DNA from: Candidatus Poribacteria bacterium
GTDB taxonomy: Bacteria > Poribacteria > WGA-4E > WGA-3G
Length of the DNA: 64,000 nt
NCBI GenBank assembly: GCA_022827185.1
Contig: JAJDTM010000005.1
Span: 62,001 to 126,000, forward strand
Direction of reading: 5' to 3'
In this document: in pieces, positions 44,956 to 52,751 of the stretch
Layout of the letters: each line of letters starts with the position of its first letter
How positions within the stretch are numbered: position 1 is the first letter of the stretch
The notes under the pieces: model-generated
Told to the model about the DNA's origin: nothing
The model's input: the letters and a program-made list of their open reading frames with translations, nothing else
The model's database searches: none
Made by a program: the position numbers and the translations under genes

Positions 44956-46239
44956 TTAGGCGACTATCGAGATAGGCACTCTGTGAATGACATTTCCGAG
45001 GTAGCCCTTGGGGTTCCACGGTTGGCTGAAAGGCTGCGCGGCACCTGTATCGTCAGACGCGCGTGCCCATATTTCATAATAGCCTCTGTTTGTAAGTGTA
45101 AGTTCGGTTTCCCAATGGGACCAAGCATATCTGTTTGATGGTTGGATTAACTGGGTTTCTTGCCACTGAAGACCGAAATCTGTAGAGACCATAACTTTAT
45201 CAATTCGGTTTTCGCCTGCCCAGGCATGCCCTCGGACCTTTATAGGGGTGCCAGTGTTGAATTCGAGAGATGCTTGTGGCTGGGTAATCAGGGATTTTAC
45301 CTGCCACGCTGTTGCAATACGCATATCCTCGACCGGCGGTTTATCTCCGGGTGCTATCGGATAAGCCGGAACGCGATAGGAATACCCACTCATTTTTTCC
45401 GAGTCGTGAACCGTATCTCTCACCCAGATACGATTAAGCCATTTCTGCATCGCACTCCCAATCCATCCGGGCACAATCAATCTTGCTGGAAATCCGTGCG
45501 CTGCTGGCAACACTTCTCCGTTCATCTTTAAGGCGATGAGCGTGTGTTCGTCCATCGCCTTCTCGATGGGGATGCCTCGTGAAAAGGGTTCACTTCCATC
45601 ATTCGGGACATCTTCTCCATAGTTTCCGGTATAGACGGCACTCGGTTTCACACCTGCGGCTTGCAAGACATCTCGCAAACGTACGCCAGTCCATTCACTA
45701 CAAGCGACTGCGCCGCGTTGCCACGGGGTGCCACTCACCTTTGGCACAAATAGGCTTCTCCCGTTCCCTGCACATTCCAACACGACTTCCATGGTGACCT
45801 GCGAAAAACGCTCTAAGTCATCCATAGACAGTGCGAGTTCTTTATGCACTTCACCGTCTATAACCAATCTCCATCCATGGAGATTCTTGTTTACTGCTCG
45901 TTCTGGAACGCCGCTGTTATTACGGACAAAGTGTCGTTCTGTGGGTGTGACATCATCGTTGAGAAGGTGCGGAGCAAACTCGCCGTTAAAAGGGTTTTCC
46001 GAATGGACGAGCATATCCAGCTTCGGGAGTCCTGCCGCTTGCGCGTCTACCAAGACAATCGGCATGAGTCCTCTGTCCAGCAGACCCCGGTCAACAGCCT
46101 CGCACCCGGCACCAAATATGCCCAAACTCGCGAGCAGTCCTGTTTTACCTACCTTGGTAAGGAAGTCTCGTCTTGTTATGTCAGGAACAGTTTTAAGCCA
46201 ATCTGTAAAACTGGGTTTATGGATTGTTTTTTGTATCAT
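44956..46239 (-). CDS. Tat-exported sulfite oxidase family molybdoenzyme
   Basis: The protein has 427 residues. A twin-arginine signal (TRRDFLTKVGKTGLLASLGIFGAGC) lies near residues 22-46. The oxidoreductase molybdopterin-binding domain has VLECAGNGRS, where the Cys ligates molybdenum, then ACSEWTGVRLRDVLQAAGVK and HGFPARLIVPGWIGSAMQKWL. The C-terminal Mo-co dimerisation domain has PIKVRGHAWAGENRIDKVMVSTDFGLQW and ends YLGNVIHRVPI. The layout fits SoxC/SorA-like sulfite dehydrogenases or sulfite oxidases rather than nitrate reductases. It acts in the periplasm. No cytochrome partner gene is adjacent. Confidence 0.92.
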   Translation of the reverse strand: MIQKTIHKPSFTDWLKTVPDITRRDFLTKVGKTGLLASLGIFGAGCEAVDRGLLDRGLMPIVLVDAQAAGLPKLDMLVHSENPFNGEFAPHLLNDDVTPTERHFVRNNSGVPERAVNKNLHGWRLVIDGEVHKELALSMDDLERFSQVTMEVVLECAGNGRSLFVPKVSGTPWQRGAVACSEWTGVRLRDVLQAAGVKPSAVYTGNYGEDVPNDGSEPFSRGIPIEKAMDEHTLIALKMNGEVLPAAHGFPARLIVPGWIGSAMQKWLNRIWVRDTVHDSEKMSGYSYRVPAYPIAPGDKPPVEDMRIATAWQVKSLITQPQASLEFNTGTPIKVRGHAWAGENRIDKVMVSTDFGLQWQETQLIQPSNRYAWSHWETELTLTNRGYYEIWARASDDTGAAQPFSQPWNPKGYLGNVIHRVPISIVA

Positions 46240-46297
46240 TGGATTACTACAAACGGAAGGAGATCCTGCTTACAAAACACTGCGACAAGCAGCAGGG

Positions 46298-46480
46298 TTA
46301 GGATTTACGGTTGCTTTGTTTCTTTTCACGATGGGGTGAGAAATCTACATACTTTTTGCCTTGCTTCAGACGTTGTTCCCGACGTTTCATCAAAAAATCC
46401 ATAAGGGTATCCACGTCCCCAAACAGAGCTGCAATCCGCTCCTTCGCTTGTCGGCATTCGTTCAAAATTTTATCATTCAT
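46298..46480 (-). CDS. Small 60-aa protein, possibly antitoxin-like
   Basis: The protein has 60 residues: MNDKILNECRQAKERIAALF, then DVDTLMDFLMKRREQRLKQG and a basic tail. GGAGG lies 7 nt before the ATG. The pattern R-x2-K-x-x-I-A-x2-F-x-x-D recalls short antitoxin-like proteins often paired with toxin genes. It follows the 118-aa gene at 46532-46888 by 51 nt, so they are probably co-transcribed. Function inferred weakly. Confidence 0.6.
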   Translation of the reverse strand: MNDKILNECRQAKERIAALFGDVDTLMDFLMKRREQRLKQGKKYVDFSPHREKKQSNRKS

Positions 46481-46531
46481 GAGAGTTCCTCCAGTATCGC
46501 CTTTGGTGATGCAATGTGAGAATGTGCCGGT

Positions 46532-46888
46532 CTACTGTCCATGAAAATTTCTGAATGCCTTGCGGGTTTTCATAGCTATAGATTCAATGGTTCCGAGATC
46601 AAGAGTTAACAGATCAGTCTCTTCTGAGTCAGTCCTAACATTTTTTAACATTATGGCATAGATGAACTTATGAGATCTGAACCAGTCATCTATATTATCC
46701 ATATCAGGAATTTCAGTTTCCACCACTCTCATTCTCACCATGTATTCATCAAGCGTCATAGGCAAATCAGTCAGTAGTGTAGAATGATAGTGTATGGATT
46801 CGATGTCTACTAATTGCCAATCTATATCAAAGCCTCTTGCTTCTTTTTTCAAAACTTCTTTAAATTTCTCCTGAAAATTAACTTTCAT
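46532..46888 (-). CDS. Hypothetical 118-aa protein
   Basis: The protein has 118 residues from ATG 46888, with GGAGG 5 nt upstream (the longer start at 46921 lacks one). It is alpha/beta with acidic and aromatic residues (DIDWQLVDIESIHYHSTLLT, DNIDDWFRSHKFIYAIML). No family recognised. It is followed closely by the 60-aa gene, so it may be its partner in a two-gene unit. Confidence 0.6.
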   Translation of the reverse strand: MKVNFQEKFKEVLKKEARGFDIDWQLVDIESIHYHSTLLTDLPMTLDEYMVRMRVVETEIPDMDNIDDWFRSHKFIYAIMLKNVRTDSEETDLLTLDLGTIESIAMKTRKAFRNFHGQ

Positions 46889-47129
46889 TATGACCTCCGC
46901 ATTTGTAGTAAAGAAGTCCACTTCAAATTTGTACGTATCGCCAGATTTCCTTGAAAGATACTGGTTCCATTTCTATCATTTCTATCTGAATTTCCCAATT
47001 CTTTTATCCGTCTGTGAAGGTGAAAGGTAGACAGACGTACCGTGCGGTATGCTTCACAGTGCCTCCCAAACGGGTTCAAATAGTCTATCATACAAGTGGA
47101 AGAAATGCAAGGTTGAAAAAAGAGATATC

Positions 47130-48168
47130 TCACCGATTAAGTTTTTCCCATTCCTTTTCAAGGTCGCATCGAGACTTCTTTCCGCCGTGGATGCTCGGTT
47201 CGGCAGACAACAGTTCGCGGAGGCGGTATATCGCATTGTGTGCATCTTCAGTTGTGATGTCCAACACCTCAGTCAGCAAAAGACAGTCAAGTTCGTGACG
47301 CACCGGATCGTGATCTATCTCATTGAAGGGTAACATGCGCTTATGTTTCAAATCGTGAAAGATGCGTTCAGCGTTTGCCAATGCTTCATCTGACAGATAG
47401 CGTACGTCCAGTGTAGGCATTTGGAGTAAGGCTGTCCTTGAGCCTCTGCCTCTACCTGGCTGTTGTTTGCTGCTATGTGCCCAGTGGAGTAGAAGGCCTA
47501 ACGTCGAATTGCCCCAGAGCGTCCAGACATAATCCCAAACGAACTTGAATGGCTGCCTCAAGCTGCTGCGCGGCGGTTTCTATCCGTTTTTCTAATAAAT
47601 CGGCGGCGGCATCTATTTTAGAAATAGGCGTTGCTCTGACGCGAATAGCGGTTGCGAGGTCGGCGACACCGCCGCTTAGCCAACCGCTTTGCGGAAAAGA
47701 CTCCGGTTCTGTTTCATTATTAGGCTCCATTTCATTTATAAACAGAACGGGTTCCGAAACTGCTTCGCTTTCTGATTCGGGTTTATTGAGAAGTATGTAG
47801 GCGATGTCTTCGGCGCGCCGCATCTCTGGCTCAATTTCATCTTGTGGCATCGTCCTAAATCGGGCAGGCATGCGGACGCGCAGGACATTCTCAATAGCAT
47901 TGTAGGTGAGACCTGTAAAGACACTTGGATCAAGGAGCATTCCGAAATGTGCTTCTGCCTGTATCTTACCAGTAAAGTTCGGCGTGTCACCATCAACCTT
48001 CACCTCAATGACAATAGGGTTTCGTCCTTTTTCAGTGACGATTACATCGGGCTTTTGTGTGGCGTTGAGGAACGGTCTTGTAATTTGTTCGTTGACGCTC
48101 CATGCATCCCGCATGTGGCGTAGAACGTTTACAAACGCACTGGTGATGGTGTTTTCGCTATTTGCCAT
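47130..48168 (-). pseudogene. Broken restriction-type nuclease / N6-methylase-associated gene
   Basis: Two overlapping frames look like parts of one gene. The 5' part (48168 to about 47540) starts MANSENTITSAFVNVLRHMR and has PDVIVTEKGRNPIVIEVKVD, a PD-(D/E)xK-type nuclease core. The 3' part (about 47561 to 47130), in another frame, reads YVWTLWGNSTLGLLLHWAHS, SKQQPGRGRGSRTALLQMP and FHDLKHKRMLPFNEIDHDP, typical of the C-terminus of large N6-adenine methylase proteins. The ~500-700-residue methylase core expected between them is absent. An internal deletion and frameshift near 47540 would explain this. It could also be two small real genes. Confidence 0.6.
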
Positions 48169-48194
48169 GGTTTATAGTTGTCAGTTACCAGTTA

Positions 48195-49055
48195 TCAGTT
48201 TCCAGAAAGAGAGTTGTCTAAAATCCCTGCGTTGGGTTGACCGCGGTAGAGGACGACACTATACTGCAACTTCAAAGTTTCATCGGAGGCGATATGGAAC
48301 GGTTCATAGTAGACCGGAGAGGGATGGATTAGGCAGTAATTCTCGCGGTTGCGTACCCACCACGTTGTTGGATAACGCGGGTTATCGGGATGATCAACGA
48401 TGGCGACACCGTAGGTTTCGTTGTCAGAGGGGTGTTGTGTTGTGAAGCTGCACCAACGGCTCTGTTTGCCGAAGATGTCCATCGGTTCGGTGCGTCCGTC
48501 GGCATCCAACAAGTTTCCCGGTGTGATACTATTGTCAAATCGGATTGCCATGCCGCTGTAGAATCTGCCGTCTGCACCGGGTTCACCGCGCCGTAAGTCT
48601 AAAACGACTTCACGTTCGTTCGGCTGAAGCGTCAACGATACGGAAATCTGCATCGCATCTGCTGTAGGTGGATGAACAGTTATCTCTCGTTGCTCTGTTA
48701 AGTGTGTTGTGCCTTGCCAATCAATCCACGCATTTTCTGTTGTTAGGCGTGCGCTGTCGGCATCCGCATTTTGCGCGATAATCCGTTGGTGGACGATCTT
48801 TCCGAAGCCTGTCGGATCGCTACCGGGTCCTGGTTGTTCCCAGAAATTGACTTCGTTGACCTTTTTCCACGCGACCCATAGTCCTTGATGATGTACGTGA
48901 TCGCCGGGTTCGTTCATCGTGAGCGGTGGTGCGCCGGGCAAGTTCAACGGGTGGCAAAAGGGACGGTTGCCGTCTTCTGGGAAATGGTATCCTAAGACGT
49001 GTTGTTCATTCCAAGCGATGGTTAAACTGTGTTGTGTTTGTGATAATGAAAACAT
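48195..49055 (-). CDS. PmoA family protein (DUF6807)
   Basis: The protein has 286 residues. HHQGLWVAWKKVNEVNFWE and DHVHHQGLWVAW, together with YSGMAIRFDNSITPG and GKQSRWCSFT, match the PmoA family (named for methane oxygenase but found widely in polysaccharide-related loci of planctomycetes and similar bacteria). No signal peptide is seen. A gene for a TIM-barrel isomerase lies upstream in the same direction. Its biochemical activity is not established. Confidence 0.8.
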   Translation of the reverse strand: MFSLSQTQHSLTIAWNEQHVLGYHFPEDGNRPFCHPLNLPGAPPLTMNEPGDHVHHQGLWVAWKKVNEVNFWEQPGPGSDPTGFGKIVHQRIIAQNADADSARLTTENAWIDWQGTTHLTEQREITVHPPTADAMQISVSLTLQPNEREVVLDLRRGEPGADGRFYSGMAIRFDNSITPGNLLDADGRTEPMDIFGKQSRWCSFTTQHPSDNETYGVAIVDHPDNPRYPTTWWVRNRENYCLIHPSPVYYEPFHIASDETLKLQYSVVLYRGQPNAGILDNSLSGN

Positions 49056-49101
49056 ATTTTACCGGTGTTTACGGCACAGCGGAGTGTGCCTACTACTGTA
49101 C

Positions 49102-49926
49102 TTAGTTGAGATAGGGGTTCACGACTTCTCGTTCCAGTGCTAAGCCTTCCCATTCGTCGTCGCCGGGGCCGTCGTAGATGAGGGTATGGGGTCCGGCAAA
49201 GCCTGCTTTTTGGGTAAGTTCAAGGCATTGCACGTAGTCTGCCTTGTCCATTTCACGCGGTGCAGCGAAATGTGCTTTGGTATGGCACGACTCTGCCAAC
49301 GAAGCGATTGCTGCGAGGTCTTCGTATTTTGTATCGCCACGCCAGTTACCGAAGTCGAGGCAGAGTCCTACCTTACCGTCTAATCCGCTTAAAATGGTAT
49401 TGACGTTTTCGGGTGTAGAGAAGATAGAGAACCAGTTTTCACTCATCAAGCGGATGCCTGCGGTGTCAGCGCGTTCGGTGAGCTGCGAGAGGACATCGCG
49501 GCTCTGTGCCACGGTTTCCGCGGACGGATCTGCTTTACCACCGATGACGCGTGCGCACTTTGCACCGAGTTCGCCAGCAATGTCAATCCACTGCTCAATC
49601 CACGCAATATCGCGTGCTGCTTCGGATGGGTGCGTGATGTCGCCGTCGTCAATCAGCAAGGAGAAGAGTTCGACATCGGCATCAGCGAGTGCAGCGCGGA
49701 GTTCAGCGAGGTACGTTTTCTCAACAGAAGGCAGATGGAAGTGACAAATCTCCAAAGTCCGAATGCCGAATTCGGCGACGCGTGCGGGTAATTCCAAGAG
49801 TGAAATAGGTCCGTTATTGTGGGTTTCGGTCGGAATCTGCATACCGTGTGCGGGTCCGGTAAAGCCGGGTTTTCCGAGTTGCCGATGCAAACTCCACGTT
49901 GAGACTGAAAGGCGCGGTGTTGACAT
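49102..49926 (-). CDS. Sugar phosphate isomerase/epimerase-type TIM barrel protein
   Basis: The protein has 274 residues. EICHFHLPSVEKTYLAE, LFSLLIDDGDITHP, ARDIAWIEQWIDIAGELGAK and IRLMSENWFSIF with VGLCLDFGNW show the metal-site acidic and histidine residues of the AP_endonuc_2 family. HTLIYDGPGDDEWEGL closes the barrel. It is only distantly related to the barrel protein at 40138. It lies upstream of the PmoA gene and probably takes part in sugar or inositol degradation. Confidence 0.85.
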   Translation of the reverse strand: MSTPRLSVSTWSLHRQLGKPGFTGPAHGMQIPTETHNNGPISLLELPARVAEFGIRTLEICHFHLPSVEKTYLAELRAALADADVELFSLLIDDGDITHPSEAARDIAWIEQWIDIAGELGAKCARVIGGKADPSAETVAQSRDVLSQLTERADTAGIRLMSENWFSIFSTPENVNTILSGLDGKVGLCLDFGNWRGDTKYEDLAAIASLAESCHTKAHFAAPREMDKADYVQCLELTQKAGFAGPHTLIYDGPGDDEWEGLALEREVVNPYLN

Positions 49927-49961
49927 AGTCTTAATTCTCCAAAATTGCGATCAGAAGTTCG

Positions 49962-51149
49962 CTAAAGGTGATGCTCACCGAACAACAGTTTAAAATACGT
50001 ATCTAATCCAGAAGCTGCCTGTTGCTTCTCTATTAGTTTCATCTGAAAATGCTCTTTCAGGAAAGGGTGATGGCTAACAGCGTCACTGATGAAAGAAGGT
50101 TTATATTGTCTGAACAGGTTATCATCTATAAGGACATCACAATTCCCGAAATAGAAAGGGAGTCTATGCAGGTTTCTTTTGAACACATCTACATAAGCGT
50201 AATAATCTAATTTTCCTTTGTCAAGAACAATCGTATTCGCGCTATAATTTTCAACAAAGGTGCGATTCCTTTTTAATGCGTTGATGTCTCGCATTGTCCA
50301 AAAAAATAGAGAATCATTATATGTAGGTTGATTTTTCTTAGGATATTTATCAATGTAACCCGTAATATAATCAAAATCAGCGAGGCAAAAATCTTCTATA
50401 GACCTTGCGTCCCGCTGAGGCTTTATCGGTGCTGCGCGCTTTTTGTTATCTTTACCTGCTATACGGAAGCGAAAGGAGTGAATGAAGTTGTACGCCATCC
50501 CTTGTGTATCTCTCTGGTAAAGTGCAAGGACAATTGGGAAAGGCGTGTGTTTTGCGGATTCAGGAAATTTCCCACTGCTGATTAATAGAGCATCTATCAA
50601 TCTGTAATTGGTAGTGAACTCCTTTAGGCATCTGAAATTGGTCGGCTTAATTAAGTAGGATAACGGGTGCAACACACAAATAACATCTGCTTCAAGTTTA
50701 TTGTAGGAACGGAGAAATGATATGCCCAAATCACGACATGCTAAATCTTCATCAATGTCAAAATCGACATCTTTGATATTGTGACGAATCAGAGACGTTT
50801 TATCATTATAGGGTGGGTTTCCAACGACTATCACATCGGATTGCTGAGGGATACCGAATTTCGCCCTTGATACGTCGCCTAAAGCGTTTGTTTGAAAGAA
50901 CCGAACTTTTTTATTATCGTTGTTTTTTTTAGCGACATCAATTGCAGTTTCGTCTATATCACATCCGATGGTGATAGCCTGCCCACACTCTTTCAGAAAA
51001 TCCCCGTATCCACACGCGCTATCAATGACAGTGGTCTGTGAACGCAGATATGGCGCGATCATCTCCCACGCAGTATCTACAATTTCCAGGGGTGTGTAGT
51101 AACTCCCCAGATTCACTCTGTGCTTGTATGCTAAGTGTGCTTGACTCAT
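49962..51149 (-). CDS. N6-adenine DNA methyltransferase
   Basis: The protein has 395 residues. SYYTPLEIVDTAWEMI, then VIDSACGYGDFLKECG (motif I, AdoMet) and ITIGCDIDETAIDVA, then VIVVGNPPYNDKT (motif IV, NPPY) are the core of gamma-type N6-adenine methyltransferases. The downstream part should recognise the target. No restriction gene is adjacent on the same strand, so it may be a solitary methylase. A 33-aa membrane peptide gene lies just upstream with an 8-nt gap. Confidence 0.88.
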   Translation of the reverse strand: MSQAHLAYKHRVNLGSYYTPLEIVDTAWEMIAPYLRSQTTVIDSACGYGDFLKECGQAITIGCDIDETAIDVAKKNNDNKKVRFFQTNALGDVSRAKFGIPQQSDVIVVGNPPYNDKTSLIRHNIKDVDFDIDEDLACRDLGISFLRSYNKLEADVICVLHPLSYLIKPTNFRCLKEFTTNYRLIDALLISSGKFPESAKHTPFPIVLALYQRDTQGMAYNFIHSFRFRIAGKDNKKRAAPIKPQRDARSIEDFCLADFDYITGYIDKYPKKNQPTYNDSLFFWTMRDINALKRNRTFVENYSANTIVLDKGKLDYYAYVDVFKRNLHRLPFYFGNCDVLIDDNLFRQYKPSFISDAVSHHPFLKEHFQMKLIEKQQAASGLDTYFKLLFGEHHL

Positions 51150-51156
51150 TTCCTAT

Positions 51157-51258
51157 TCAACTTTTATTGGCATGTTTTATAGCAGTGCCTACAACTATAC
51201 CAAGTGTAACAAAAAATGCTATAAGCACACCAGCGACGAGTATTTCTCTCCAATCCAT
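51157..51258 (-). CDS. 33-aa single-pass membrane peptide
   Basis: The peptide reads MDWREILVAGVLIAFFVTLG then IVVGTAIKHANKS, a single membrane helix with a short basic tail. CAGGAATTATA supplies a ribosome site before ATG 51258. The stop is 8 nt from the ATG of the methylase gene, so the two are co-transcribed. I do not recognise a family. Small membrane peptides next to DNA-modification genes can be regulators or toxins, but here this is speculation. Confidence 0.5.
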   Translation of the reverse strand: MDWREILVAGVLIAFFVTLGIVVGTAIKHANKS

Positions 51259-51313
51259 TATAATTCCTGCAAAGCAAAAACACCCGCTCCTACAGAGGAA
51301 ACGCGAATCACCG

Positions 51314-52030
51314 TTATAAGTTTTGATCAATCCACGCCACGACTTTTTCGACCATGACAGGGGTACCTTCGTCAGAAAAAACGTGGTCTACGCCGGGAAG
51401 CTCAAGGAGTTCTGTGGTTTCATTTGCGAATTGAAGGATGTCGTGGCTATCTTCAGGTGGCACAATATCGTCTTCTGTGCCGTGGACTAACAACCATGGG
51501 CAGCCAAATTTACTTGCGTGTTTTGCGACGCTGTCGATCGTTGCCATATCGTCCATGTATATTTGTGAGAGCGGGCAATCCGGTTCGTCCCACATGAAAC
51601 CTTCATCGGGTGTAACATCGCCGAATTCACGTTCTGCGAACGCTTTTGTGTGCACCATCCCTGCCAGTGAGACGAGTACTTCGATCCGTTCATCGGTGGC
51701 GGCACGCAGTACACCGACTGCGCCACCCATACTATGTCCGACATAGCAGACCTTATATTCGCTGAGCACGTCAATGACCTTACCGAGGTCGGCTACTTCT
51801 TTGGTAATAGTGGAATCCGTGAACGCGCCTTCTGATTCGCCGTTACCGGAGAAGGAGAAGCGTAGGGCAGAGATACCAACTTCAGCAAGTCCTTCTGCTA
51901 AAGCGACGAGTGCGGGTCTGTCTTTGTTGCCGGTGACCCCGTGTCCGATCACCACAATTCTGTTGCCTTCGCCTTCGCGGAAGGTGTAATCAAGGCGTTC
52001 ACCGTGTTCATTTCTAATTTCATTAAGCAT
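51314..52030 (-). CDS. Alpha/beta hydrolase
   Basis: The protein has 238 residues. The family order is plain: VIGHGVTGNKDRP (oxyanion region), VCYVGHSMGGAVGVLRA with nucleophile Ser in GHSMGG, LVHGTEDDIVPPEDS with the acidic residue, and LPGVDHVF with the catalytic His. No signal peptide is seen, so it is cytoplasmic. It is probably an esterase, thioesterase or peptidase-like enzyme; the substrate is not predictable. Monocistronic. Confidence 0.9.
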   Translation of the reverse strand: MLNEIRNEHGERLDYTFREGEGNRIVVIGHGVTGNKDRPALVALAEGLAEVGISALRFSFSGNGESEGAFTDSTITKEVADLGKVIDVLSEYKVCYVGHSMGGAVGVLRAATDERIEVLVSLAGMVHTKAFAEREFGDVTPDEGFMWDEPDCPLSQIYMDDMATIDSVAKHASKFGCPWLLVHGTEDDIVPPEDSHDILQFANETTELLELPGVDHVFSDEGTPVMVEKVVAWIDQNL

Positions 52031-52072
52031 AAGTTTTTAGTTCCAAAAGTATCAGGCGCGTACAGGATTGTC

Positions 52073-52402
52073 CTAATCTGCCGAAACCACCTTCTCCAAG
52101 ACTTCTTGAAGGTAGACATCTATTTCTAATTGACGACGCGCTGCGTTCAAGGCAATCCGACTGTACAACTCAGGGGTTGTTTCAAATGTGAGTTTACCTG
52201 AGAAAGGTTTATCCGGCATTTTTCCTTGTTCCTCGCAGACTTCAAAGTAAATTTCAAGTGACTTCTGCATCTCTGCCCGAAGTTCGGTTACGGATGCTCC
52301 ATAGAATGTAATTACATCTTGTGTATTAATCACAGTTCCATGAAAGAGGTCTATTTCCGGATCAAAATCAACGACTCCGATATAACCTTTATATTCGATC
52401 AT
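52073..52402 (-). CDS. hicB: HicB-type antitoxin
   Basis: The protein has 109 residues. The partial RNase-H-like domain starts MIEYKGYIGVVDFDPEIDLF and VTELRAEMQKSLEIYFEVCE is a HicB signature; the C-terminus has FETTPELYSRIALNAARRQ and a ribbon-helix-helix-like DNA-binding end. Its ATG overlaps the stop of the preceding hicA gene, giving the usual hicA-hicB order. It should neutralise HicA and repress the pair. Confidence 0.88.
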   Translation of the reverse strand: MIEYKGYIGVVDFDPEIDLFHGTVINTQDVITFYGASVTELRAEMQKSLEIYFEVCEEQGKMPDKPFSGKLTFETTPELYSRIALNAARRQLEIDVYLQEVLEKVVSAD

Positions 52403-52653
52403 AGTGTAATCCCCGCCCTTTGGAGAAAGCGTCGTAGATCTCTGACTGCCCCTTTATCCATGTCTGGACTTGGGTGCGGTCTATGTAACACGATAACACG
52501 ATCATTAAGCGATACAGAAACCCTTGAACCCGCACGTTCTGTCAGGACAGCACTTAAGGTCCTTAACAAAGATTCTACATCTCTCCATTTGATGTTGCCT
52601 GAGATTGGTTGTGCAAAGATCGCTTCTAATGTTCTTCTGTGTCGCTTGTTCAT
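52399..52653 (-). CDS. hicA: HicA-type toxin
   Basis: The protein has 84 residues from ATG 52653 (MNKRHRRTLEAIFAQPI). NIKWRDVESLLRTLSAVLTE and VSVSLNDRVIVLHRPHPSPD are of the HicA double-stranded-RNA-binding type: the loop before HRPHPS carries the conserved His. HicA is an mRNA interferase. It overlaps hicB by 4 nt. Confidence 0.85.
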   Translation of the reverse strand: MNKRHRRTLEAIFAQPISGNIKWRDVESLLRTLSAVLTERAGSRVSVSLNDRVIVLHRPHPSPDMDKGAVRDLRRFLQRAGITL

Positions 52654-52751
52654 CAATGTTATGTATCACGGCATTATTTCAAACACATTAGCAGTAGCAC
52701 AAGAAGCTGCGCTACTGCTAACTTTCGGCACTTTACAAGACAGACATGAGA

